From NCBI GenBank assembly GCA_947449875.1, contig CANFSY010000003.1:1-62753 (forward strand): DNA of 62,753 nt, in the 5' to 3' direction. The first letter of the stretch is position 1. Each line of letters starts with the position of its first letter. The position numbers were made by a program, and so were the translations under genes. The notes under the pieces are model-generated. The model made no database searches and was not told the origin of the DNA. It saw only the letters and a list, made by a program, of their open reading frames with translations. This document shows, piece by piece, positions 1 through 8,490 of this stretch. The DNA comes from Paracoccaceae bacterium. GTDB taxonomy: Bacteria > Pseudomonadota > Alphaproteobacteria > Rhodobacterales > Rhodobacteraceae.

Positions 1-268
1 CGATGAACACCACCGTGGCCGCCAGCATCCGCCAATAGGTGCGCATCGTGGCCAAAGCGGGCTGCAAGCCTTGGCGAAAGGCTTGGGTCAGGTTGGTTAC
101 AAAGGTGGGCAAGATCAGTCCCGCCAGCGCCAGTTCCGGCGGCAGGAAAGAGGAAAACGCCCCCATCATGATCATGGGCATGGCAAAGCCTACTGCCCCC
201 TTCACAAAGCCTGCAAAGAGCGTGATCACCATCGCAGCCACAAAGGCCGGGGTGGAGAGGTTGGCCAT
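1..268 (-). CDS. TauE/SafE family sulfite exporter-like membrane protein (partial, N-terminal part)
   Basis: The gene runs off the left edge, so only about 89 N-terminal residues are visible. They are hydrophobic, begin MANLSTPAF, and contain the GFVKGAVGFAMPM stretch and the LALAGLILPTFVTNL segment that I associate with the first membrane helices of TauE/SafE (DUF81) anion exporters. The ATG at 268 is preceded by GGAG at a 6-nt spacing; an in-frame GTG at 280 would add four residues. It is divergent from the acyl-CoA dehydrogenase and shares a 150-bp promoter region with it. Substrate (sulfite, sulfoacetate or another small anion) cannot be told from this fragment. Confidence 0.8.
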   Translation of the reverse strand, partial: MANLSTPAFVAAMVITLFAGFVKGAVGFAMPMIMMGAFSSFLPPELALAGLILPTFVTNLTQAFRQGLQPALATMRTYWRMLAATVVFI

Positions 269-346
269 AAAGTACTCCACGCAAGGGTTCTAGCGCGGGC
301 CGGGGGCAAAGGTAAGCGCGACTCCGGCGGGTTATATTGCTGCGCC

Positions 347-374
347 TTGACGCTATTTTGCAAAATATTATTGC
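347..374 (+). promoter_or_regulatory. Candidate promoter with TTTGCAAA-type operator upstream of the acyl-CoA dehydrogenase
   Basis: A TTGACG -35-like hexamer (347-352) and TATTGC -10-like hexamer (369-374) are 16 bp apart. The spacer holds a perfect 12-bp palindrome, ATTTTGCAAAAT (355-366), containing TTTGCAAA. Short-chain fatty-acyl-CoA regulators (ScfR family: RamB, PccR) are known to bind TTTGCAAA-type motifs, and the downstream gene looks like an ethylmalonyl-CoA-pathway enzyme, so the site and gene agree. A second half-site at the expected spacing is only weakly recognisable. Promoter hexamers are by eye. Confidence 0.45.
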
Positions 375-429
375 GCTGCACTTGCTAACGCGCTAGGTCG
401 GCGAGGAATGTAGAATCCCAGAGGGTGCC

Positions 430-2094
430 ATGTCTCACGATGGTCAAGACCTGTCTATGACGCCGCTTTTGTCAAACCTGTTGGCTCTGACCGACCCCGC
501 CTTGGCCGAAGCGCAGGCCCATTTGGCACTGGCGCGTCAAGCCTTGGCCGCGCGGGTGACGGTGGCGGGCAAAGTCTCGTCCGCGGCACTGGATCAGCAC
601 CAATACGCCGCCCACGGGCTGGCATGGCTTGCAACCTATGTGGAATCGCTGACCCAGTTGCGCCAATGGGCGCAAACGCTGTCAGACCAAGCCAAACTGA
701 CCGAGATGGAAGGCCTGATCTTGCAGCTGGGCTTTGGCGAATACCTTGCGCAGATCGCGGGCGGCATCGCCATGAGCCAAAACGAAGTGGCCCGCGCCGC
801 CGATCTGGGGATTGCACCCTACATGCCCGGCCCCGAAGCCCAAGCCCTGATCGCCGCCGCAGGTGACGGCGCCAAGATGCGGCTTGTGGCCTTGATGCGG
901 GCGCAAAACGGGGCATCCACCTTTGGAGCCTCGGGCTTGGATGACGAGCTTGAGATGATCCGCGACCAATTCCGCCGCTTTGCCGATGAAGAGGTGGCCC
1001 CCTTTGCCCATGGCTGGCATCTGAAAGACGATCTGATCCCGCTAGAGATCATCACCAAACTGGCCGACATGGGCGTCTTCGGCCTGACCATTCCCGAAGA
1101 ACACGGCGGCTTTGGCTTGCCGAAATCGGCGATGGTTGTGGTGTCAGAAGAACTGTCGCGCGGCTATATCGGCGTGGGGTCTTTGGGCACGCGCAGCGAG
1201 ATCGCGGCAGAGTTGATCTTGTGCGGGGGGACAGACGCGCAAAAGGCCTATTGGCTGCCCAAACTTTCCAGCGCCGAGATTTTGCCAACGGCCGTGTTCA
1301 CCGAACCGAACACAGGGTCAGACCTTGGCGCTTTGCGCACCCGTGCAGTGCAAGACGGCGACGATTGGCTGGTGACGGGCAACAAGACATGGATCACCCA
1401 CGCCTCGCGCGCACATGTGATGATGCTGATGGCGCGCACCGATCCCGACACCAAGGATTACCGCGGGCTGAGCATGTTCTTGGCCGAAAAGACACCGGGC
1501 ACTGAAGATGATCTCTTCCCCAGCGCAGGCATGACGGGCGGCGAGATCAAGGTTTTGGGCTACCGTGGCATGAAAGAATATGAACTGGCCTTTGACGGCT
1601 TTGCCGTGAAGGGGGAAAACCTTCTGGGCGGGGTGACGGGGCAGGGTTTCAAGCAGTTGATGCAAACCTTTGAATCGGCGCGCATCCAAACCGCTGCGCG
1701 TGCCATCGGCGTGGCGCAGGCCGCGATGGAAACCGCGATGCGCTATGCCAGCGACCGCATTGCGTTTGGCAAACCCTTGATCGACTTCCCGCGCGTGGCG
1801 GCGAAGCTGGCGATGATGGCGGTGGAAATTGCCATTGCACGCCAGATCACCTATTTCGCAGCGCGGCAAAAAGACCTTGGCAAGCGGTGCGACCTTGAAG
1901 CCGGGATGTCAAAGCTATTGGCCGCACGGGTGGCGTGGTCTGCGGCTGACAACGGCGTGCAAATCCACGGCGGCAACGGCTTTGCGCTGGAATATGTCGC
2001 CAGCCGCTTGCTGTGTGATGCGCGGATTTTGTCGATCTTTGAAGGGGCCGCCGAAATTCAGGCCCATGTGATCGCCCGCCGTCTTTTGGATTAA
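430..2094 (+). CDS. mcd: Acyl-CoA dehydrogenase with long N-terminal extension, probable (2S)-methylsuccinyl-CoA dehydrogenase
   Basis: At 554 residues this is well beyond the usual 380 of acyl-CoA dehydrogenases. The extra 160 or so residues at the N terminus form a helical domain ahead of a normal core. The core shows the FAD/substrate motif TEPNTGSD near residue 290 and the C-terminal FEGAAEIQ motif, whose Glu538 is the expected catalytic base. A long N-terminal extension is a known trait of methylsuccinyl-CoA dehydrogenase, which oxidises (2S)-methylsuccinyl-CoA to mesaconyl-CoA in the ethylmalonyl-CoA pathway of acetate assimilation, common in this order. The start has GAGGG a few bases upstream. 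No other pathway gene is nearby, so the substrate is inferred from architecture and the TTTGCAAA site upstream. Confidence 0.75.
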   Translation: MSHDGQDLSMTPLLSNLLALTDPALAEAQAHLALARQALAARVTVAGKVSSAALDQHQYAAHGLAWLATYVESLTQLRQWAQTLSDQAKLTEMEGLILQLGFGEYLAQIAGGIAMSQNEVARAADLGIAPYMPGPEAQALIAAAGDGAKMRLVALMRAQNGASTFGASGLDDELEMIRDQFRRFADEEVAPFAHGWHLKDDLIPLEIITKLADMGVFGLTIPEEHGGFGLPKSAMVVVSEELSRGYIGVGSLGTRSEIAAELILCGGTDAQKAYWLPKLSSAEILPTAVFTEPNTGSDLGALRTRAVQDGDDWLVTGNKTWITHASRAHVMMLMARTDPDTKDYRGLSMFLAEKTPGTEDDLFPSAGMTGGEIKVLGYRGMKEYELAFDGFAVKGENLLGGVTGQGFKQLMQTFESARIQTAARAIGVAQAAMETAMRYASDRIAFGKPLIDFPRVAAKLAMMAVEIAIARQITYFAARQKDLGKRCDLEAGMSKLLAARVAWSAADNGVQIHGGNGFALEYVASRLLCDARILSIFEGAAEIQAHVIARRLLD

Positions 2095-2144
2095 GGCCGC
2101 TCTCGCCCTATCTAAGACCATATGGGCTTTGAACAGAGGGCATT

Positions 2145-3161
2145 ATGAGCGCACAAAAGATTGCACTGATCACCGGCGTGTCTGGCTTTATCGCCAAACA
2201 CGTCACGTTGCGGTTCTTGCAAGCCGGATGGGCGGTGCGCGGCACGCTGCGCAGCCTTGATCGGGCCGATGAGGTGCGTCAGGCCCTCGCTCCGCATCTG
2301 ACCAAGGCGGCCTTGGCCAACCTGAGCTTTGCCAAAGCTGACCTGACCCATGACGACGGCTGGGCCGAGGCGGCACAGGGCGCTGATGTGCTGGTGCACA
2401 TGGCCTCGCCCTTTCCCATGGCGCAGCCCAAAGACCCCGCCGACCTGATCAACCCCGCCGTCCAAGGCACCCTGCGCGCCCTGCGGTTTGCCTATGCGTC
2501 GGGGATCAGGCGGGCGGTTTTGACCTCGTCCATCGTGGCGGTCTATGACGAAGGAAAAAGCGGCGTTCAAGACGAATCCGATTGGTGCGACCTGACCGCC
2601 GCCGGCACCACGGCCTATGCCAAATCCAAAACCTTGGCAGAGCGGGCGGCGTGGGATTTTGTGAAAACTGCCCCCGATCTGGCGCTGACCTGCATCAACC
2701 CCGGGCTGGTTTTGGGGCAACCGCTGGACCGGCATGTCGGCACCTCGCTGAACCTTGTCAAACGCTTGCTGGGCGGGCGTGACCCAATGGTGCCGATGCT
2801 GGGCTTTGAATGTGTCGATGTGCGCGATGTGGCCGAAATGCACCTGCGCGCGGCGGAACGGCCGCAAACGGCGGGCAAGCGGTATCTGGCGGCGGCAGGC
2901 AGCATGACGATGCCCCAGATGGCAGGGCTGTTGAAAGCCGCCCACCCCAAGCGCCGCATCGCAACCAAGGTCGCGCCGATGATCGTGCTGCGCCTGTTGG
3001 CGCTGTTTGATCCGGCGATCAAGGGCGTGTTGCCGTTGGTGGGCCGTATCCCGCAGATGTCAAACGCCCGCGCAAAGGCGGACATGGGGATGCAGTTCAC
3101 CTCCCCCGTCGATGCCCTGACCGCCAGCGCCGACTGGCTTTTGGCGCAAGGCGAGGTCTAG
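2145..3161 (+). CDS. NAD(P)-dependent epimerase/dehydratase-like reductase (extended SDR)
   Basis: This is a 338-residue extended short-chain dehydrogenase. It has a glycine-rich nucleotide-binding motif at residues 10-16 (TGVSGFI) and a YxxxK active site at Tyr158/Lys162. Overall it resembles dihydroflavonol-4-reductase / cinnamoyl-CoA-reductase-like aldehyde reductases rather than sugar epimerases, because the substrate-loop region carries NPGLVLGQPL. The start is preceded by GAGGG. Its stop codon overlaps the stop of the convergent FAD oxidoreductase. Substrate unknown. Confidence 0.8.
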   Translation: MSAQKIALITGVSGFIAKHVTLRFLQAGWAVRGTLRSLDRADEVRQALAPHLTKAALANLSFAKADLTHDDGWAEAAQGADVLVHMASPFPMAQPKDPADLINPAVQGTLRALRFAYASGIRRAVLTSSIVAVYDEGKSGVQDESDWCDLTAAGTTAYAKSKTLAERAAWDFVKTAPDLALTCINPGLVLGQPLDRHVGTSLNLVKRLLGGRDPMVPMLGFECVDVRDVAEMHLRAAERPQTAGKRYLAAAGSMTMPQMAGLLKAAHPKRRIATKVAPMIVLRLLALFDPAIKGVLPLVGRIPQMSNARAKADMGMQFTSPVDALTASADWLLAQGEV

Positions 3162-4186
3162 GGGCGAAAGGTGTCGGGGATCGTATCTTTCCCCTCTAGC
3201 ACCAGATCGCAGATCAGGCGGGCGGTTTCGATCGCCGTGCCAAAGCCGATCTTGAAGCCGCCGTTGACCACAAAGTGCCCCGCCCGCTTGGGCCAAGCGC
3301 CGATCAGCGGGCCACGGCTGGCGGCGCGGGGCCGCAGTCCGGCCCAGCGGGTGATTTCGGGGGCGCAGCACAGCACGGGCAGGGCTGCGCGGGCGCGGGC
3401 GATCAGGGTGTCGCATTGGGCATCGGTCGACAGATCGACCCATTGGTTTTCGGTGGTAGAGCCTATGGCGATGGTGCCATCGGCATGGGGCACGATGTGC
3501 AGCCCGTCGATGAACAGTTGCGGGCGGGTTTCGTAACCCGACACACGCAGCAAAACCGCCTGCCCTTTGACCCCGCGCCCGACGGCTTGGCCAAGGTCTT
3601 GGCTTAAGGCCGCAAGCCCTTCGGCCCCCGTGGCCCAGATGACAGCACCTTCATCTGGGGCATCGCCCAACACAATCTGCGCCCCCTTCGCCCGCAGCGC
3701 CACTGCCAGCGACGCAAGGGCCAATCTGGGGTTGATGCGGGCGGAAAGCGTGTCGTGGATCATCAGCCCCGATGGCGTTAAGGGTTCCCAATCATGCCCC
3801 GTGGCCGCAACAACCTGCCACACCGCTTGCCCTTGCCAAAGTTGCGCCGCCCCTTCGGCGCGGGTTTGGGCAAGGGTGACGGCTTGGGCATCCTCCAAAG
3901 GCTGCAAACGGCCGATCCGCCCATAGCCAGAGGATAGGCCCGAGACAGCCTCAACCCCTGCCCACCACGCGGAGGCGCGCAAAAGGCTTTGCAGCTGAAA
4001 GGCCTTCACCGGGTTCCAACCCTCGGGCGTGTGCGGTGTCAGCGCGCCCACCAGCCCGCCGCTGGCCCCTGCGCCGATGTGGCGGCTTTCCACCACGCGC
4101 ACCTTTGCGCCGCGCAAGACGGCCTCCCATGCCACGGAAAGGCCAAAGATGCCGCCGCCGCGAATGGTCAGATCCACCCTTGTCAT
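3158..4186 (-). CDS. FAD-dependent oxidoreductase, possible MnmC C-domain equivalent
   Basis: The 342-residue protein has a GGGIFG dinucleotide-binding motif at residues 10-15 and the DAO-type (glycine/D-amino acid oxidase) fold signature, including a C-terminal NGGFKIGFGTA stretch. In enterobacterial MnmC a DAO-type FAD domain is fused to a methyltransferase and removes the carboxymethyl group of cmnm5(s2)U34 in tRNA. Here the two activities would be separate and divergent, since the neighbour 46 bp away is an MnmD-like methyltransferase. I chose the ATG at 4186 because it begins right at the FAD-binding strand; a longer in-frame extension would overlap mnmD. A different small-amine oxidase role is possible. 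Confidence 0.72.
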   Translation of the reverse strand: MTRVDLTIRGGGIFGLSVAWEAVLRGAKVRVVESRHIGAGASGGLVGALTPHTPEGWNPVKAFQLQSLLRASAWWAGVEAVSGLSSGYGRIGRLQPLEDAQAVTLAQTRAEGAAQLWQGQAVWQVVAATGHDWEPLTPSGLMIHDTLSARINPRLALASLAVALRAKGAQIVLGDAPDEGAVIWATGAEGLAALSQDLGQAVGRGVKGQAVLLRVSGYETRPQLFIDGLHIVPHADGTIAIGSTTENQWVDLSTDAQCDTLIARARAALPVLCCAPEITRWAGLRPRAASRGPLIGAWPKRAGHFVVNGGFKIGFGTAIETARLICDLVLEGKDTIPDTFRP

Positions 4187-4232
4187 TCTTGATGCCCTTG
4201 CCCATGGTCCGCGCGAAAAGGGCATAGGGCAA

Positions 4233-4898
4233 ATGGCGGGCAGTGAACAGGCACAAGGTCTGGCGTGGCTAGAGGGTGGGGTGCCCGTATCGGTGCGCTT
4301 TGACGATCCGTACTTCTCGCTGGCGGGGGGGCTTGCGGAAACGGGGCATGTGTTCTTGGCCGGCAACGGGCTGCCGCAGCGGTTGCGGGCGGGGTTTCAC
4401 ATTGCCGAACTGGGCTTTGGCACGGGGTTGAACCTGCTTGCCACCCATCTTTTGGCCCCCGATCTGCCGCTGCGCTATACCTCGTTTGAAGCCTATCCCA
4501 TCACCGCTGACGAGATGGCCCGCGCCCATGCCGCCTTTCCCCAAGCGCAAGCGGTGGCAGGGCCGCTGGTGGCGGCTTGGGCCAAGGGGCAGCGGCACTT
4601 CACCTTGGGCGCAATCGAGGTGCGCGTGATCGAGGGCGATGCGCGCACCGCCCTGCCCGCTTGGGACGGCCTTGCCGATGCGTGGTATCTGGACGGCTTC
4701 TCTCCGGCCAAGAACCCCGAACTTTGGGGAGAGGATTTGCTGCACCACGTCGCCCGCCACACCGCCAAGGGCGGCACCTTTGCCACCTATACCGCCGCAG
4801 GCCATGTGCGGCGGGCCTTGCAAGCGGCGGGCTTTGTCGTCACACGCCAGCCGGGCTTTGCCCGCAAGCGCCATATGACCACAGGACAATTGCCATGA
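4233..4898 (+). CDS. mnmD: tRNA 5-methylaminomethyl-2-thiouridine methyltransferase MnmD-like
   Basis: This 221-residue protein is the methyltransferase half of MnmC (DUF752). It has an SAM-binding ELGFGTGLN motif near residue 60 and the diagnostic DGFSPAKNPELW motif near residue 153. It would add the final methyl group in mnm5(s2)U34 synthesis in tRNA. The ATG at 4233 was chosen because the protein then starts with the family-typical LAWLEGGVPVS and it leaves a short divergent spacer to the FAD gene. Its TGA overlaps the ATG of the following transporter (ATGA), so the two are translationally coupled although functionally unrelated. Confidence 0.85.
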   Translation: MAGSEQAQGLAWLEGGVPVSVRFDDPYFSLAGGLAETGHVFLAGNGLPQRLRAGFHIAELGFGTGLNLLATHLLAPDLPLRYTSFEAYPITADEMARAHAAFPQAQAVAGPLVAAWAKGQRHFTLGAIEVRVIEGDARTALPAWDGLADAWYLDGFSPAKNPELWGEDLLHHVARHTAKGGTFATYTAAGHVRRALQAAGFVVTRQPGFARKRHMTTGQLP

Positions 4899-5761
4899 CC
4901 CGCGCACCCACCTTGGGCATCTGGCTGATGATAGCCGCCGTGTTTTCGTTCGCCGTGCAAGACGGCTTTTCGCGCTATCTGGCCGAGACGTACAACACCC
5001 AGATGGTGGTGATGGTGCGCTATTGGGTCTTTGCGGCCTTTGTCATCGTTCTGGCACTTCGCCGCCCCGAGGGTTTGGCCGCGATCAAATCCACCAAACT
5101 GCACTGGCACGTCCTGCGCGCCGTGCTGCTGGTGGCCGAGATTTGCGTGATGGTCTATGCCTATACGCTGATCGGGCTGATCCAAAGCCTTGCGATCTTT
5201 ACCGTGTGCCCGCTGTTCGTGGTGGCCATGTCCGGCCCGGTCTTGGGCGAAAGGATGAGCTTTAAGCGCTGGTTGGCGGTGGCCATCGGCTGTGTCGGGG
5301 TGCTGGTGATCTTGCGACCGGGGGCGGGGGTGTTCACATGGGCGGCGCTGCTGCCCGTCGCCTCGGCCTTTATGTTTGCGCTGTATTCGGTTCTGACACG
5401 GCTGACCACGCGCGGAGAGCCGTTCTTTGCGGCGTTCTTTTGGCCGCCCGTCATTGGCTTGGTGCTGTCAACAATCATCGGCCTGCCGCATTGGCAAAGC
5501 GTGGCGCCGTTTGATTGGGTCTATCTGATGGCCTATGCGGTGGTTTGCGTCATTTCAAACTGGCTGCTGCAAAAGACGTATGAGGTGGCAGAAGCCTCGG
5601 TTGTGCAGCCCTTTGCTTATTTCCAGATCGTCTTTGTCACCGTGATTGGCATCGTGATCTACGGCGAGGTGTTGCGGCCAGAAGTCGCCATTGGCGCGGC
5701 CATTGTTGTGCTGGCGGGGCTTTACGCCCTGACCCAAGCGCGCCAAGGGCCAGCGGCATGA
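4895..5761 (+). CDS. EamA/DMT family transporter
   Basis: The 288-residue protein is almost entirely hydrophobic and has the two tandem five-helix EamA repeats of the drug/metabolite transporter superfamily. Characteristic end-of-repeat signatures are GERMSFKRWLAVAIGCVGVLVILRPG and, near the C terminus, the VVQPFAYFQIVF segment before the last helices. It is predicted to sit in the inner membrane and move a small metabolite, direction unknown. The start overlaps the mnmD stop, and its own stop overlaps the start of a second EamA gene; the two proteins are clearly related and may be a duplicated pair. Confidence 0.88.
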   Translation: MTRAPTLGIWLMIAAVFSFAVQDGFSRYLAETYNTQMVVMVRYWVFAAFVIVLALRRPEGLAAIKSTKLHWHVLRAVLLVAEICVMVYAYTLIGLIQSLAIFTVCPLFVVAMSGPVLGERMSFKRWLAVAIGCVGVLVILRPGAGVFTWAALLPVASAFMFALYSVLTRLTTRGEPFFAAFFWPPVIGLVLSTIIGLPHWQSVAPFDWVYLMAYAVVCVISNWLLQKTYEVAEASVVQPFAYFQIVFVTVIGIVIYGEVLRPEVAIGAAIVVLAGLYALTQARQGPAA

Positions 5762-6630
5762 CCGAGCAGAACACAAAGCGCGGCATCTTCATGATGGTGC
5801 TGACCACGCTGATCTTTTCAGCGCAAGACGGGGTGACCCGGCATTTGACCACGCAGTACCCCGTGCAAATGGTGGTGATGCTGCGCTTTTGGTTCTTTGC
5901 GCTGTTTGTCATCTGGCTGTCGGCCCGCCAAGCAGGCGGCTTGCGCGCTGCCGTGCGCACGCGCCAAGCGCCCTTACATATCGCGCGGGGCCTGATGCTG
6001 GTCGGGCAGATTTGCATGACGGGTCTGGCCTTTGCCCACAACGGCCTGATCGAGACGCATTCGCTGTTGACCAGCTATCCCTTGATGGTTGCGGCCCTGT
6101 CTGGCCCGTTTTTGGGCGAAAAGGTCGGCTGGCGGCGGTGGACGGCGATCTTGTTGGGCTTTAGCGGCATTTTGGTGATGTTGCGACCGGGGCTGTCGGT
6201 GTTTTCGATCTGGTCGGTGCTGCCGCTGCTGGCGGCGTTTATCTTTGCCGTCTACTCGCTGCTGACACGCTATGCCGCGCGGCAAGATAAGGCGCAGGTC
6301 AGTTTCTTTTGGACGGGCGTGGTGGGGGCTGTGGGCATGTCGTTCTTTGGCCTGCCCGTCTGGACCACGATGGCGCCGATGGATTGGGGCTGGATGCTGG
6401 TGTTGTGCTGCACCTCTTGCGCGGGGCATTACTGCCTGATCCGCGCTTATGATCTGGCCGAAGCCAGTGCGGTGCAGCCCTTTGCCTATTTGCAACTGGT
6501 GTTTATCGGGCTTTTGGGAATTTTCCTGTTTCACGAAACGCTGCGGGTCAGTGTGATCTTCGGATCAGCCATTGTGATTGCGGCGGGGTTGTTCACGCTG
6601 TGGCGGCAAAGGGTGACAGGTCGGGGGTGA
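5758..6630 (+). CDS. EamA/DMT family transporter (tandem paralogue)
   Basis: The 290-residue protein has ten predicted membrane helices in two EamA repeats and closely parallels the gene just upstream: SAQDGVTRHL versus AVQDGFSRYL near the N terminus, and AVQPFAYLQLVF near the C terminus. The four-base ATGA overlap shows co-translation. A pair of half-similar EamA proteins could act as a heterodimer or handle different metabolites; the sequence does not decide. The coding region is followed by a 59-bp spacer holding the mbfA promoter. Confidence 0.88.
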   Translation: MTEQNTKRGIFMMVLTTLIFSAQDGVTRHLTTQYPVQMVVMLRFWFFALFVIWLSARQAGGLRAAVRTRQAPLHIARGLMLVGQICMTGLAFAHNGLIETHSLLTSYPLMVAALSGPFLGEKVGWRRWTAILLGFSGILVMLRPGLSVFSIWSVLPLLAAFIFAVYSLLTRYAARQDKAQVSFFWTGVVGAVGMSFFGLPVWTTMAPMDWGWMLVLCCTSCAGHYCLIRAYDLAEASAVQPFAYLQLVFIGLLGIFLFHETLRVSVIFGSAIVIAAGLFTLWRQRVTGRG

Positions 6631-6659
6631 GGGGTTTCCTTTTGCCGGTGTTTGGCCAT

Positions 6660-6676
6660 ATTAGAACCATTCCAAA
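6660..6676 (+). promoter_or_regulatory. Irr-box / iron-control-element-like palindrome upstream of mbfA
   Basis: The arms ATTAGAA (6660-6666) and TTCCAAA (6670-6676) are separated by three bases and match the alphaproteobacterial ICE/Irr-box pattern TTTAGAANNNTTCTAAA at all but two arm positions. The site lies 13 bp upstream of the mbfA start, where a bound repressor would block initiation. Irr control of mbfA is established in rhizobia, so gene and site support each other. Confidence 0.6.
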
Positions 6677-6689
6677 TTAGGGGCGCATC

Positions 6690-7667
6690 ATGATCTCTAG
6701 CTTCACCCAACGCCGCCGTTTTTCAGACCTGTCAGAACAAGATGTTCTGGCCCTTGCCATATCGTCAGAAGAAGACGACGCGCGGATTTATCGCACCTAT
6801 GGCCAGATGCTGCGGGCAGATTACCCCGCCTCGGCCCAAGTCTTCGACGCGATGGCCGTGGAGGAAGATGGCCACCGCCAATTGCTGATCGACATGCACC
6901 GCAAACGCTTTGGCGAGGTGATTCCCCTGATCCGGCGCGAACATGTGGCGGGGTTTCACGCACGCCGCCCGATCTGGCTGACCAAAAACCTGTCGCTGGA
7001 CACGATTCGCGGCGAAGCCTCGGGGATGGAGGCGCAGGCGGCCAAGTTCTACACCCTTGCCGCGGGGCGCACGTCAGATGCAGCCACCCGCAAACTGCTG
7101 GGCGATCTGGCGGCGGCAGAGGCGGGGCATGAAAAATCCGCCGTCGGGCTAGAGGCGCAGCTTTTGTCGGGCGATGCGCGTGCGCAAGAAGACGCAGGCG
7201 CACGGCGGCAGTTCATTCTGACATGGGTGCAGCCCGGGCTTGCGGGGTTGATGGATGGGTCGGTATCCACCCTCGCGCCGATTTTCGCCACGGCCTTTGC
7301 CACGCAAAACAGCCACACCACGCTGTTGGTGGGGCTTGCCGCCTCGGTCGGGGCGGGGATTTCGATGGGGTTTACGGAAGCGGCGCATGATGACGGGGTG
7401 CTGTCAGGGCGGGGCAGTCCGCTTAAGCGGGGGCTGGCTTCGGGGATCATGACGGCGCTGGGTGGGTTGGGCCATGCCGTGCCCTATCTGATCCCCGATT
7501 TCTGGACGGCCACTTCGCTTGCGATGTGTGTGGTCTTCGTTGAACTTTGGGCGATTGCGTGGATTCAAAACCGCTACATGGACACGCCTTTTGTCCGCGC
7601 CGCCTTGCAGGTGGTGTTGGGCGGGGCTTTGGTCTTTGCGGCGGGGGTGTTGATTGGGGGCGGCTAA
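6690..7667 (+). CDS. mbfA: MbfA-type membrane-bound ferritin / VIT1-like iron exporter
   Basis: This 325-residue fusion has an N-terminal erythrin/ferritin-like di-iron domain (about residues 1-150) with metal-ligand-type motifs EEDDARIYR, AVEEDGHRQ and AEAGHEK. A C-terminal VIT1/CCC1-like membrane domain follows from about residue 170 (GLAGLMDGSVSTLAPIFA) with about five helices. MbfA proteins export iron and protect against iron and peroxide stress. The length matches the family. An Irr-box-like palindrome overlaps the promoter, so repression under iron limitation is expected. The fghA start lies one base after its stop, so the two may be co-transcribed. Confidence 0.88.
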   Translation: MISSFTQRRRFSDLSEQDVLALAISSEEDDARIYRTYGQMLRADYPASAQVFDAMAVEEDGHRQLLIDMHRKRFGEVIPLIRREHVAGFHARRPIWLTKNLSLDTIRGEASGMEAQAAKFYTLAAGRTSDAATRKLLGDLAAAEAGHEKSAVGLEAQLLSGDARAQEDAGARRQFILTWVQPGLAGLMDGSVSTLAPIFATAFATQNSHTTLLVGLAASVGAGISMGFTEAAHDDGVLSGRGSPLKRGLASGIMTALGGLGHAVPYLIPDFWTATSLAMCVVFVELWAIAWIQNRYMDTPFVRAALQVVLGGALVFAAGVLIGGG

Positions 7668-7668
7668 G

Positions 7669-8490
7669 ATGAACATCCTTTCGGAAAATCGGGCCTTTGG
7701 CGGGCGGCAACTGGTGGTAAGCCACGAGTCGGCTTGCTGTCGGGGCGAGATGACCTTTGGCCTATACCTGCCACCACAGGCCGAAGCGGGGCGGGTTCCC
7801 GTGTTGTGGTATCTGTCGGGGCTGACCTGCACCCACGAAAACGCCATGGTCAAAGCCGGCGCGCAGGCTTGGGCCGCGCAGGCGGGGATTGCAGTGGTGT
7901 TTCCCGACACCTCGCCGCGCGGAGAGGCTGCGGATGATGCGGCCTTTGATCTGGGGCGCGGTGCGGGGTTTTATGTCGATGCGACCGAGGCCCCTTGGGC
8001 GGCGCATTTCCAGATGTGGACCTATGTGGCCCAAGAATTGTCAGATCTGGTATTTGACCAATTCCCGCTGGATGCCGCGCGCCAAGCGATCACGGGCCAT
8101 TCGATGGGCGGGCATGGCGCCTTGACCTTGGCTTTGACCTTTCCTGAACGGTTCCGGTCAGTGTCGGCCTTTGCGCCGATTTGCAACCCGACGCGGTCGG
8201 ACTGGGGGCGCAAGCAGTTTGCGGCCTATCTGGGCGCGGATGAAGGGCCATGGGCGGCGCATGATGCGGTAGAGTTGATCAAGTCGCGGGGGCTGACCTT
8301 GCCTGTGCTGGTCGATCAGGGCGGGGCCGATAAGTTTCTAGACCTGCTGCAACCGCACGCACTAGAGGCCGCTTTGGCCGGATCAGCGGGCGTGTTTCGC
8401 TGGCAAGCGGGCTATGACCACAGCTACTTTTTCGTGGCAAGTTTCATGCAAGACCACATCGCCTTTCACGCCCGCGCGCTGCTGGCATGA
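7669..8490 (+). CDS. fghA: S-formylglutathione hydrolase
   Basis: The 273-residue esterase-D-type alpha/beta hydrolase carries the nucleophile motif GHSMGGHG with Ser145, a DQGGAD acid region around Asp216-Asp221 and the catalytic His251 in GYDHSYFF. It hydrolyses S-formylglutathione to formate and glutathione, the last step of glutathione-dependent formaldehyde detoxification. The ATG at 7669 gives the family-typical N terminus; an upstream in-frame TTG lies inside mbfA and is unlikely. No glutathione-dependent formaldehyde dehydrogenase gene is nearby. Its TGA overlaps the ATG of the next gene. Confidence 0.92.
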   Translation: MNILSENRAFGGRQLVVSHESACCRGEMTFGLYLPPQAEAGRVPVLWYLSGLTCTHENAMVKAGAQAWAAQAGIAVVFPDTSPRGEAADDAAFDLGRGAGFYVDATEAPWAAHFQMWTYVAQELSDLVFDQFPLDAARQAITGHSMGGHGALTLALTFPERFRSVSAFAPICNPTRSDWGRKQFAAYLGADEGPWAAHDAVELIKSRGLTLPVLVDQGGADKFLDLLQPHALEAALAGSAGVFRWQAGYDHSYFFVASFMQDHIAFHARALLA

